Source: Caldilinea sp. CFX5 (GTDB lineage: Bacteria; Chloroflexota; Anaerolineae; Caldilineales; Caldilineaceae). From it: 64,000 nt of DNA. The position numbers and the translations under genes were made by a program. This document shows positions 46,159 through 53,734 of the stretch, piece after piece. The DNA lies in the NCBI GenBank assembly GCA_021405325.1, contig QWII01000034.1, positions 24,273-88,272 of the forward strand, given 5' to 3'. Numbering within the stretch: position 1 is the stretch's first letter; each line of letters starts with the position of its first letter. The notes under the pieces are model-generated. The model was not told the origin of the DNA, did not search any database, and saw only the letters and a list, made by a program, of their open reading frames with translations.

Positions 46159-46842
46159 ATGGCGAAGCAACCTTCCCAACCCATCATCCAAATCTCCCTC
46201 GACGTCACCACCATCGACGAAGCGCTGGCCCTGGCCCAAGGCGCGGTTAACGCCGGCGTCGATTGGCTGGAGGCCGGCACGCCGCTGATCCTGGCCGAAG
46301 GGCTACACGGCGTGCGGGCGTTACGCAAAGCGTTCCCGAATCACCCCATCGTTGCCGACCTGAAGACGATGGACGGCGCCGGCTTGGAAGCCGAGATGAT
46401 GTTCAAGGCCGGCGCCAACATGGTGGTGGTGATGGGTCAGGCCCACGACGCCAGTATCATCGAACAGGTGAAGATGGCAAAACAGTATGGCGGCAAGGTG
46501 ATGTGTGATGTCATGCTCTGCCCGGACAAGCCCGGTCGCGCCCGCGAAGCCGAGGCGATGGGTGTCGATTACATCATCGTCCACACTGGTTTCGACGAAC
46601 GCAATATGATTAAAGGGCTGAGTCCGCTCGATGATCTGCCGGCTATTCTGGATGCCGTCACTATTCCCGTGCAGGCGGTCGGCGGCTTGAGCATTGACCA
46701 GGCGATTCAGACTCTGGCGATGGGCGCGGAAATTGTCGTCTTTGGCGCGCCGTTGGTGATCAGCGGCACCGAATTCAAAGCGGCTGACCCCGATTTTGAA
46801 CGCGTGATGCGGGAAATTGTCACCCGTGTCAAGGGCGCGTAG
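46159..46842 (+). CDS. 3-hexulose-6-phosphate synthase/OMP-decarboxylase superfamily lyase
   Basis: 227 residues, a single TIM barrel of the orotidine-monophosphate-decarboxylase superfamily. The signature ADLKTMDG (D-x-K-x-x-D) places the metal and catalytic Lys/Asp, IIQISLDVT starts strand 1, and VGGLSIDQAI binds phosphate. Hexulose-6-phosphate synthase condenses formaldehyde with ribulose 5-phosphate, while the related KGPDC decarboxylates 3-keto-L-gulonate 6-phosphate; the sequence alone does not separate them. The usual partner isomerase (PHI) is not here. It is 9 nt upstream of a cyclase gene and surely co-transcribed with it, which suggests a small catabolic pair. Confidence 0.82.
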   Translation: MAKQPSQPIIQISLDVTTIDEALALAQGAVNAGVDWLEAGTPLILAEGLHGVRALRKAFPNHPIVADLKTMDGAGLEAEMMFKAGANMVVVMGQAHDASIIEQVKMAKQYGGKVMCDVMLCPDKPGRAREAEAMGVDYIIVHTGFDERNMIKGLSPLDDLPAILDAVTIPVQAVGGLSIDQAIQTLAMGAEIVVFGAPLVISGTEFKAADPDFERVMREIVTRVKGA

Positions 46843-46851
46843 GAGCAAACA

Positions 46852-47520
46852 ATGAGCCAAACCAAAGCCCACCTGATCGACCTGAGCCATACCGTCGAAG
46901 CGGGCATGATCACCTATAAAGGGTTGCCGGCGCCCATTATTTGTGATTTCTTGACGCGAGAAGCCTCCCGTAAGCTCTATGCTGAAGGTACAGAGTTTCA
47001 CATCGGCAAGATTGAAATGGTCGCCAATACCGGCACCTATGTGGATTCGCCGTTTCACCGTTTCGCCGACGGCATCGACCTGGCTGAATTGCCGCTGGAA
47101 TCGCTGGTCAATCTGCCGGCTGTGGTCGTGCCGGTGACCGATGTGGGGCGCGCCGTTAGTGCAGGTCACTTTCATGGCCTTGCCCTCGCCGGTAAAGCCG
47201 TGCTGGTGCATACGGGCTGGTCACAACACTGGCGCACCGATCAATACTTCGAGAGCCACACTTATCTGACTGAAGACGCCGCTATCTACCTGCGCGACCA
47301 GCGGGCGGCGCTGGTCGGCATCGATTCATACAACATTGATGATATTCGCGATGGTCGGCGACCAGTCCACACAACCTTGTTGGGGGCCAACATTCCGATT
47401 GTCGAACACATGACCAACCTGGAGCGGCTGCCGGCTGGTGGTTTTCGGTTTCATGCGGCGCCGGTCAAAGTGAAAAACTTTGGTACATTTCCGGTGCGTG
47501 CTTATGCTGTGGTAGAATAG
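46852..47520 (+). CDS. Cyclase family protein (kynurenine formamidase-like)
   Basis: 222 residues of the PF04199 cyclase fold. The motif that is usually His-x-Gly-Thr-His-x-Asp-x-Pro-x-His reads NTGTYVDSPFHRF, so the Asp and last His are kept while two positions differ (Asn and Tyr instead of His). Other landmarks are HLIDLSHTVEAGM at the start and VGIDSYNIDD in the middle. Family members are Mn/Zn-dependent hydrolases such as kynurenine formamidase and isatin hydrolase; the substituted metal site argues for another substrate or for weak metal binding. It follows the HPS/OMPDC-like gene after 9 nt. Confidence 0.83.
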   Translation: MSQTKAHLIDLSHTVEAGMITYKGLPAPIICDFLTREASRKLYAEGTEFHIGKIEMVANTGTYVDSPFHRFADGIDLAELPLESLVNLPAVVVPVTDVGRAVSAGHFHGLALAGKAVLVHTGWSQHWRTDQYFESHTYLTEDAAIYLRDQRAALVGIDSYNIDDIRDGRRPVHTTLLGANIPIVEHMTNLERLPAGGFRFHAAPVKVKNFGTFPVRAYAVVE

Positions 47521-47522
47521 GA

Positions 47523-47536
47523 AAGACTAAAGTCTT
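47523..47536. repeat. 14-bp near-palindrome AAGACTAAAGTCTT
   Basis: The same word occurs in the opposite orientation at 63874-63887. A dispersed intergenic repeat; no function seen. Confidence 0.5.
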
Positions 47537-47558
47537 ACCTACGGAGAAGGAGGTCATC

Positions 47559-48206
47559 GTGTCAACACTGACCCTGGAACGAACAGTAACAGAAATCGCT
47601 GCTGCGCCTAACCGAACCAATGGCATTGAACAGCATGAAATTCAATTCCACTTTCCACGGCAGGGAGAATGGACCTATGAACATTGGCTCCAATTTCCTA
47701 GTGACGGCTGGAAATATGAAATCTTTGATGGCGTCTTGTATATGTCCCCGCCGCCAACCATTAATCATCAAGATGTAGCTGGTGAGCTGTTTTTCCATAT
47801 GCGTGGATTCGTCCGCGCCCATAAGCTTGGCACTGTTTTGGATGCGCCCTGCGGTGTTCGCTTGCCTACGCAACCGGTGCCGGTAGAGCCGGATATTCTT
47901 TTTGTTCGTCGTGAGCGACGCGATATTTTACGGGAACGTTACGTCGAAGGCGCGCCGGATTTGGTTGTCGAGGTGCTATCACGATCCAACGCTGATTATG
48001 ACCGCACAACCAAATATCGTCAATACGAGGGCGCCGGGGTGCTGGAATATTGGATCATCAACTACTGGGATGAAACGGTTGCGATCTACAATTTGGTCGA
48101 ACAGCGCTATCAATTGAGTGGTACGTTTCGGCGGGGCGAAACGGCTGTCTCGCAGGTGATGACCGGTTTTCAGATTGCGGTTGTTGATCTGTTTGACCTG
48201 GCGTAA
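47559..48206 (+). CDS. Uma2 family endonuclease (DUF820)
   Basis: 215 residues, GTG start with AAGGAGG 5 nt upstream. The Uma2/DUF820 restriction-endonuclease-like core is visible: YEIFDGVLYMSPPP, then PVEPDILFV (catalytic Asp), DLVVEVLSRSN (Glu) and TTKYRQYEGAGVLEYWII. These proteins are abundant, often in many copies, in Cyanobacteria and Chloroflexota; their biological role is not settled, with nuclease activity inferred from fold. No methylase or other restriction-modification gene is adjacent. It probably stands alone and ends before a double hairpin. Confidence 0.87.
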   Translation: MSTLTLERTVTEIAAAPNRTNGIEQHEIQFHFPRQGEWTYEHWLQFPSDGWKYEIFDGVLYMSPPPTINHQDVAGELFFHMRGFVRAHKLGTVLDAPCGVRLPTQPVPVEPDILFVRRERRDILRERYVEGAPDLVVEVLSRSNADYDRTTKYRQYEGAGVLEYWIINYWDETVAIYNLVEQRYQLSGTFRRGETAVSQVMTGFQIAVVDLFDLA

Positions 48207-48218
48207 GCTAGATTTATA

Positions 48219-48284
48219 CCGACTGGGTACGCTTTGATAGGGGCGCGGAGCGCCCAGTCGGCATAACAACGCAGAGCGTTGTTA
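48219..48284. terminator. Two hairpins between convergent Uma2 and FemAB genes
   Basis: A 9-bp stem (48219-48227/48253-48261, CCGACTGGG) encloses a GGGCGC/GCGCCC stem that competes for three of its bases. A 9-bp stem with a 3-nt loop follows (48264-48272/48276-48284, TAACAACGC). Likely bidirectional terminator. Confidence 0.65.
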
Positions 48285-48295
48285 CGAGCAATGAA

Positions 48296-50578
48296 TTAGC
48301 GGCGGGTTGCCCGGCGTAGGAGGTCCAAAACGAACGGAAAGAGTTCGCGATATGCCTGGTAAAGCGTCGGTGATACCGGGAAATCCCATGCGCCGATATG
48401 CGGTTGAAATTCCGCTTCAAAGCCCTGCTTGAACTGCCAAACGCCCTGCATCTGATCGGTTTCATCGCCAAGCTGTGTCGGTGCGCCCCACCAATCATAG
48501 ACGGTGCAACCCTGGGCCAGCGACCAACACAAGGCCGACCATTGCAACAAATAATTGGGCATATCGCGCCGGCGTCGTTCACTGCTGGCGCCATAGAAAT
48601 ACCACGCCCGTTGGCCATAGCGGAAGAGGAAAACCCCCGCCACCGGCATCGATTCCTCGACATGTTCGGCCAATAAGAGGACACCGCCGGCTGGGTTGCT
48701 GCGATCCTGCTGCGCGGCCAGAAAGGTTTCCCAAGTGGTGCGGTAATAGTCAAAGGGACGAATCAGAAAGCCATCGCGCTGCCCGGTTTCGGCATAGAGC
48801 TGGTAAAAGGCCGGCAGATCGGCGGCGGTTCCCTGGCGGACCTGAATGCCCCGCCGTTCCGCCAGCCGCACATTATAGCGCCATTTGCTCTTTAAGCCAT
48901 CGAGCAGGGCATCTTCCCCGATGCTGAGATTCGTGAAGGCGGTATTCTTAAACTGAATCTGATCATCACTGAAACGCCAGCCCCGGCGTTCCAATGTGTG
49001 CAAGATGGTGCGGCCAAGCGTCGTGTCTTCCCGCACATCAGGGTCGATCTTGACAAAGATACACTTTCGCCACCGGGCATGGGCTTCGATTTGCGCCAGT
49101 GTTGCTTCGACTAGATCAAGATTGCTCCAATCAACGACCGGTCCTTTGGGCAGATAACCAATACGCAACGGCAGGCCGGGAATGGGCTGACGCCACAAAA
49201 ACTGAAATGCGGCGCTGGTTTTGTCACCATTCTGCAAGGCAAAGCGCTCGGCCACCCACTCGGTCTGCCCCTTGATCGCGCCCCACTCCCAGCTTTGCAA
49301 GACATGGGGATTCGGGAGGGCAGCGAGGGTCTTTTGCCATTCACTTTGGGTGCGGATGGGATGGAGATTGAGCGATTGAGCGATTGAGCGATTGGGAGAT
49401 TGTGTTGGTTTCTGATCAGGGTAACGTGAATCTCTTACTCTCTTAATCTCTTGAACTTTGTCACGGACCGTCAACCCAAAGTCATAGAGTTTGTAACCCA
49501 CCGGATCGATCGGCAGATCCCAGGCGCCGACATAGCGCACGACCTTGCCGCCAAAGCCCTGTTTGAAGCGATAGACGCCCCACAATTCACCGGAGGGCAA
49601 CGCTTCAACATCAATCGGTAAATCATCCACCGGCGTACCGCTGCCGTCGCCATGCGCGACTCCCTGCGCCACTTGGCCGATGTCATCGGGGATGCCCCAG
49701 AAATCATAACAGGTGGCGCCCCGTTGACGCGCCCACTGGATGCCGGCCCATTGCAGCGCATGGTTGGGCATGCGGTTGCGCTCGCGATCACTGCTGGCGC
49801 CCCAGAGATACCAGGCCGTTTTCCCGCTAACCGCGACCACAATGGCAGCCAGCGGTTGACCAGCGTATTCCGCCAATAGAAAAACGGCATGGTGTGGGAC
49901 AAGCAGTTCATAGGCAGCGGCATAATAAGCGGCGCTGTGAACGGCAAAGCCATCCCGTTCCCCCGTCACGCCCATCAATGCGTTAAAGGCCGGTAGATCG
50001 GCGGCGGCGGCCTCCCGTACAACAACCTCTTTGCGTTTGGCGAGGCGAATGTTGTAACGCCACTTGCTCTTCATGGCGTCTAAAATCGCCTCTTCTGCGC
50101 CGCTAACGTCCATCACTGTGGTGCTGCGCGGTTGGATCGTCTGGCGGCTGGGGCGACACCCATAACTGGCAAGGAGCGCTCGATTCGCTGGGGTGTCGGC
50201 CAGCTCCGGTTCAAGCTTCAAGATCGCCGCACCCAGTCGTCGGCTTTTGGCAACCATTGTGTTGAGCAATTCCTGGGTCAGCGCTCGGTCCTGCCAGTTG
50301 GTCAACGGCCCTTTAGGCGTATAGGCAATGGTCAACCCCGCGACCCGCCGTAGCAAGAGCAAGGCGCCGGCTTGCACCTGCCCGGCGCCATCAAGTAATG
50401 CAGCCCCTTCGTCACGCCAGCCGAATTGTTGCTTTAAGCGCCCCCAGCCACTGGTTTGGAGCAAATGGGCCGTCGGGTGGGTATCGACAAACTGATCCCA
50501 AGCGGCGGCTGTCACCACGGTGGCGCCGGGAATTTGCTGCATCGGCGCGCGTCTATTTTCAATCGAGTGAATCGTCAT
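48296..50578 (-). CDS. Tandem FemAB-like peptidyltransferase (two fused GNAT-fold units)
   Basis: 760 residues made of two complete FemAB/FmhB-like proteins: about 1-375 and about 407-760. Both halves share LQ(T/S)(S/W)GWG...K, GYLPKGP/AYTPKGP, (L)KSKWRYN(I/V)RLA(K/E)R, YYRT/YYAA and YDFWG/YDWWGAP...YRFKQGF. FemAB enzymes add amino acids from aminoacyl-tRNA to the lipid II stem peptide to build the interpeptide bridge; one unit may add each residue. The 30-residue linker is encoded by tandem octamers (49366-49397) of the kind otherwise found between genes, so the fusion may have arisen by read-through of an intergenic repeat. Start assignment is uncertain; no Shine-Dalgarno is visible. Confidence 0.88.
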   Translation of the reverse strand: MTIHSIENRRAPMQQIPGATVVTAAAWDQFVDTHPTAHLLQTSGWGRLKQQFGWRDEGAALLDGAGQVQAGALLLLRRVAGLTIAYTPKGPLTNWQDRALTQELLNTMVAKSRRLGAAILKLEPELADTPANRALLASYGCRPSRQTIQPRSTTVMDVSGAEEAILDAMKSKWRYNIRLAKRKEVVVREAAAADLPAFNALMGVTGERDGFAVHSAAYYAAAYELLVPHHAVFLLAEYAGQPLAAIVVAVSGKTAWYLWGASSDRERNRMPNHALQWAGIQWARQRGATCYDFWGIPDDIGQVAQGVAHGDGSGTPVDDLPIDVEALPSGELWGVYRFKQGFGGKVVRYVGAWDLPIDPVGYKLYDFGLTVRDKVQEIKRVRDSRYPDQKPTQSPNRSIAQSLNLHPIRTQSEWQKTLAALPNPHVLQSWEWGAIKGQTEWVAERFALQNGDKTSAAFQFLWRQPIPGLPLRIGYLPKGPVVDWSNLDLVEATLAQIEAHARWRKCIFVKIDPDVREDTTLGRTILHTLERRGWRFSDDQIQFKNTAFTNLSIGEDALLDGLKSKWRYNVRLAERRGIQVRQGTAADLPAFYQLYAETGQRDGFLIRPFDYYRTTWETFLAAQQDRSNPAGGVLLLAEHVEESMPVAGVFLFRYGQRAWYFYGASSERRRRDMPNYLLQWSALCWSLAQGCTVYDWWGAPTQLGDETDQMQGVWQFKQGFEAEFQPHIGAWDFPVSPTLYQAYRELFPFVLDLLRRATRR
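49366..49397 (-). repeat. Tandem GATTGAGC octamers in the FemAB linker
   Basis: Three perfect GATTGAGC copies plus one degenerate copy, exactly where the two FemAB halves join. A second word repeat based on TCTCTTA follows at 49431-49453. Confidence 0.8.
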
Positions 50579-50647
50579 GTTATTTTCTGCTTATGCTGGA
50601 TTGCCAAGTTTTTTAGGTCAGCGTATGATCGTAAGCAAGTTAGTTCG

Positions 50648-50710
50648 TTGGTACGTTGGTTGGTACGTTGGTTTCGACAGGCTCAACCAACGTACCAACC
50701 AACGTACCAA
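50648..50710. repeat. 26-bp perfect inverted repeat of TTGG/TACG words
   Basis: Arms 50648-50673 and 50685-50710, loop TCGACAGGCTC. The 11-nt loop is the reverse complement of the loop at 57068-57078, although the stems differ. It lies in the divergent gap between the FemAB and ftcD genes. Confidence 0.85.
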
Positions 50711-50762
50711 CCAATGACCACCATTTCGCATGGCGAGCGTATCATAACAACAGGCAAACGTC

Positions 50763-51677
50763 ATGAATCTTACACCAGAATCGGCTATTATCATAGAATC
50801 GGCGCCCAATTTTTCCGAAGGCCGCCGACCGGAAGTTGTGCGCGCCTTGGTCGAAGCTATTCAAGCGCCGGGCGTTCTGCTGCTGAATACCAGTAGCGAC
50901 TGGGATCATAACCGGAGCGTGATCACCATCGCCGGCCCCCCGTCGGCGGTTGTCGAAGGGTTATTGCGCGCCGTGGCGTTGGCGGCGAAAACCATTGACC
51001 TCTTTACCCACCAAGGGGTGCATCCACGTTTGGGCGCCGCCGACGTGGTGCCCTTGATCCCGATTCAAAATTGCACATTGGCCGATTGTGTTGCACTGGC
51101 GCAGCACTTAGGCCAACGCATCGGTACAGAACTCGGCTTGCCGGTTTATCTCTATGAAGCCGCCGCGACCCGACCGGAACGGCGCAACCTGGCCGATGTG
51201 CGTCGGGGTGAGTTTGAACAGTTGGTGCAAGAGATTCACCTGCCACAGCGCACCCCCGACTATGGGCCGGCGCAGCTTGGTCCAGCGGGAGCTGTGATTG
51301 TCGGCGCACGCCAATTTCTGATCGCTTATAATGTTTTCTTGAACACCGATGATGTTACCATTGCCAAACGGATTAGCAAAGCCATTCGTGCCAGTAGCGG
51401 CGGTTTTCCGGCTGTGAAAGCCATCGGTCTGCTCGTCAATGGCCAGGCGCAAGTCAGTATGAACCTGGTGGATTATACCCAAACGCCGCTCCATACCGTC
51501 TTTGACGCCATTGTTCAATTAGCACAGCGCGAAGGTGTCACCGTGGATCGCAGTGAACTGATTGGCTTGATCCCGCAAGCCGCCGTCGTCCAGGCCGCCG
51601 CCCATTATCTCAAGTTGCCCGAATTGACAACGTTGCGCATGGTGGAGCCGGCTATTAGCGCCGCAAGTGGCCGGTAG
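50763..51677 (+). CDS. ftcD: Glutamate formimidoyltransferase
   Basis: 304 residues matching the two formiminotransferase subdomains: VESAPNFSEG-like start (ESAPNFSEGRRPEVV), DHNRSVITIAGPP, HQGVHPRLGAADVVP with the catalytic His, and a C-terminal part with FLIAYNVFLNT and MNLVDYTQTPLHTVFD. The enzyme transfers the formimino group of N-formimino-L-glutamate from histidine degradation to tetrahydrofolate. Only the transferase is present; no cyclodeaminase domain is fused, and no other hut genes are in the window. Cytoplasmic. It ends directly before a word-repeat hairpin, part of whose first unit overlaps the last codons. Confidence 0.93.
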   Translation: MNLTPESAIIIESAPNFSEGRRPEVVRALVEAIQAPGVLLLNTSSDWDHNRSVITIAGPPSAVVEGLLRAVALAAKTIDLFTHQGVHPRLGAADVVPLIPIQNCTLADCVALAQHLGQRIGTELGLPVYLYEAAATRPERRNLADVRRGEFEQLVQEIHLPQRTPDYGPAQLGPAGAVIVGARQFLIAYNVFLNTDDVTIAKRISKAIRASSGGFPAVKAIGLLVNGQAQVSMNLVDYTQTPLHTVFDAIVQLAQREGVTVDRSELIGLIPQAAVVQAAAHYLKLPELTTLRMVEPAISAASGR

Positions 51678-51752
51678 CAAGTGGCAGGTAGTAAGTGACA
51701 ACAGGTAGTAAGTGACAAGTAGTGCAGACGCACTTACATACCTGCCACTTGC
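51663..51752. repeat. Word-repeat hairpin after ftcD
   Basis: About four copies of a 14-17-nt unit (GCAAGTGG + CAGGTA type) run from 51663, including the last ftcD codons. 51677-51697 pairs with 51731-51752 (one bulge). Candidate terminator. Confidence 0.7.
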
Positions 51753-51806
51753 CAGCCTGAACAATTGCTTAAACAGGCTCTGAATCAGGCAGAATTGCCG
51801 GTTACT

Positions 51807-51836
51807 TTGACCATTGCGCACCATTTGTGTTAAAAT
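51807..51836 (+). promoter_or_regulatory. Promoter for the glycosylphosphotransferase gene
   Basis: TTGACC (51807-51812), 18-nt spacer, extended -10 TGTTAAAAT (51828-51836). Transcription would begin around 51843, at the foot of the hairpin 51841-51911, giving a leader of about 200 nt. Confidence 0.55.
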
Positions 51837-51840
51837 TGAC

Positions 51841-51911
51841 GTAACTACCAAGCCCGCTCTCAGCCGTGCCCCGCCCGGTGCGGCTGAGAGCGGGGGCGGC
51901 CTGGTAGTTAC
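51841..51911. promoter_or_regulatory. Long hairpin at the predicted 5' end of the glycosylphosphotransferase mRNA
   Basis: Outer stem GTAACTACCA (51841-51850/51902-51911) and inner 10-14-bp stem CTCTCAGCCG (51857-51866/51881-51890) are separated by a small asymmetric bulge. ATTGAC occurs directly on both flanks. It could be a leader RNA structure or a small palindromic element. Confidence 0.6.
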
Positions 51912-51964
51912 AAATTGACAACATTATAACCTTTGATCGTTTATTGACATTTATCATTACAGGC

Positions 51965-52020
51965 TCCGCTTGCTCATCGTAGGGGCAAGATATATCTTGC
52001 CCCTACGATGAGCAAGCGGA
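51965..52020. repeat. Perfect 56-bp palindrome without spacer
   Basis: 28-bp arms 51965-51992/51993-52020 are exactly complementary with no loop (core AAGATATATCTT). It ends 24 nt before the next start codon. The GTAGGGGC word is shared with the hairpin at 1249-1327. Confidence 0.9.
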
Positions 52021-52044
52021 TGCGCTGATTACCATAGAGCAGCT

Positions 52045-53520
52045 ATGCAACAGACGTTGAGTGAAGCACCCACCTATCAGGAGTATGTGTCGAGCCGCGT
52101 CAAACGGCCTACCTTGATGAAACGCCCCCAGTTTCTCTTTATCATTGCCCTGGTTGTGTTGGATATTGGCAGCGTTTGGCTGGCCTATTACCTGGCTTAC
52201 GGCTTAGTTTGGCGTAGTTTGGATAATCCTGTGGCCGAACTCAGCCCCTTCTGGGAGGAAACCTGGCTGTTACCGGCCGTGCTGACTGTCGTTCTGGTCA
52301 TCAGCTTTTTCGTCCAGCGCATGTACCAACGGCGGCGACCCACCAGCCACTTGGATGAGCTTTTCAAGATTTTCATTTTCGCCCTCTTTGCTACCCTGCT
52401 CACGGTGGCGATCCTGGAACTGAGCATCCGCCTTGATTATCACCGCTGGTTACTCTTCTATGGCTCGGTTCTTACCGTAACCTTCCTGGCCATTGCCCGC
52501 ACGCTTCACGCGCAAATCCAATGGCAAGCCCAAGCACGCGGCGTGGGTGGCGACCGGGTGCTGATTATCGGCGGCGGTGAAATCGGTCAGATGGTCTACC
52601 GCAAGATCATCCAGAACCCGCAACTGGGCTATCAAGTCATCGGTTTTGTCGATCACGAGAAAAATTACCGCACCCAGCCGCCCACCGAAGCGCCGCTGTT
52701 GGGCGGCTTGCTGGACATTCCGCGCATTATCGATCAACAGATCATTGATGAAGTGATCATCGGTCTGCCGGAAAGCAACCACCAGGAGATTGTCAACATC
52801 ATCAGCCTCTGCGAGCGGGAAAAGGTCGGCATTCGCGTCTTCCCCGATGTCTTCCAGATCATGGCCAGTGAAGTTGGCATTGGCGACCTGGGCGGGTTGC
52901 CCTTGTTGACCATCCGTGATGTCGCCCTGCAAGGTTGGAAGCTGACCTTAAAGCGCAGCATGGATGTCGTGCTCAGCATGATGGCCCTGATCGCCGTCAG
53001 CCCCATTATGTTGATTACCGCGATCCTAATCAAGCTGGATAGCCCCGGCCCGGTCTTCTTCACCCAGGAACGTATGGGGCTGGATGCCCGTCCCTTTAAG
53101 ATTCTCAAGTTCCGTTCCATGCGCCAGGATGCCGAGGCGGCGGGACCAGGCTGGACTGTCGAAGATGACCCGCGGCGGACCAAGTTGGGAACCATGTTGC
53201 GCCGTTCGAGTCTGGATGAACTGCCGCAACTGGTCAATGTCTTAATCGGCGATATGAGCCTCGTCGGGCCGCGACCGGAGCAGCCGGTTTACGTAGAACA
53301 ATTCCGACAGAGTATCCCGCGCTACATGGATCGCCATCGCGAAAAGGCCGGCATCACCGGCTGGGCGCAGGTCAACGGCTTACGCGGCGACACTTCCATT
53401 GCCGAGCGCACCAAGTATGATCTCTGGTACATTGAAAACTGGTCACTCGCCCTGGATTTCAAAATCCTGATCCGCACAGTGATTCAGTGGATTTTGGGGA
53501 TTAATCATAATGCGTATTAG
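52045..53520 (+). CDS. Undecaprenyl-phosphate sugar phosphotransferase (exopolysaccharide initiation, WcaJ/WbaP type)
   Basis: 491 residues. The N-terminal third has about four to five membrane helices; a Rossmann-like CoA-binding-type domain follows (about 165-280, RVLIIGGGEIGQMVYRKI); the C-terminal bacterial sugar transferase domain (about 300-490) shows LKRSMDVVLSMMAL, GPVFFTQERMGLDARPF, KFRSMRQDAE, SLDELPQLVNVLIGDMSLVGPRP and PGITGWAQVNG-like KAGITGWAQVNGLRG. It transfers a sugar 1-phosphate from a nucleotide sugar to the lipid carrier and so starts exopolysaccharide or O-antigen synthesis at the membrane. No other polysaccharide genes follow it here. Ribosome site is weak; the leader holds two strong palindromes. 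Confidence 0.92.
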   Translation: MQQTLSEAPTYQEYVSSRVKRPTLMKRPQFLFIIALVVLDIGSVWLAYYLAYGLVWRSLDNPVAELSPFWEETWLLPAVLTVVLVISFFVQRMYQRRRPTSHLDELFKIFIFALFATLLTVAILELSIRLDYHRWLLFYGSVLTVTFLAIARTLHAQIQWQAQARGVGGDRVLIIGGGEIGQMVYRKIIQNPQLGYQVIGFVDHEKNYRTQPPTEAPLLGGLLDIPRIIDQQIIDEVIIGLPESNHQEIVNIISLCEREKVGIRVFPDVFQIMASEVGIGDLGGLPLLTIRDVALQGWKLTLKRSMDVVLSMMALIAVSPIMLITAILIKLDSPGPVFFTQERMGLDARPFKILKFRSMRQDAEAAGPGWTVEDDPRRTKLGTMLRRSSLDELPQLVNVLIGDMSLVGPRPEQPVYVEQFRQSIPRYMDRHREKAGITGWAQVNGLRGDTSIAERTKYDLWYIENWSLALDFKILIRTVIQWILGINHNAY

Positions 53521-53523
53521 GGT

Positions 53524-53615
53524 GGTAGATAGGTAAACAGGTACACAGGTACATAGGAGCATCGCCACCTGTACCTGTTTACCTGTCTACCTGTGTACCT
53601 GTTTACCTATCTACC
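53524..53615. repeat. 27-bp inverted repeat of degenerate 8-nt words
   Basis: Arms 53524-53550 and 53589-53615 are perfectly complementary. The 3' part is a tandem of about seven octamers (CTGTNTAC/CTATCNAC) running to about 53630. It sits after the glycosylphosphotransferase stop. Confidence 0.85.
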
Positions 53616-53649
53616 TATCCACCTATCCACCAAAATGTAACCAGTCACA

Positions 53650-53678
53650 TTGACACAGGTGTTCGTTGCTGTTATGAT
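53650..53678 (+). promoter_or_regulatory. Sigma-70-type promoter for hrcA
   Basis: TTGACA (53650-53655), 17-nt spacer, TATGAT (53673-53678). No CIRCE inverted repeat is visible between it and the start codon. Confidence 0.75.
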
Positions 53679-53734
53679 CAGTATAGTAATTTTGTGTTAA
53701 TGTTGATGTGGGTGTAGCCGAGTTGAAAGAGGTT

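Noticed and set aside
52734..53237. Antisense open frames inside the glycosylphosphotransferase and other genes
   Set aside because: They are shadows of high-GC coding sequence, without ribosome sites or recognisable protein features.
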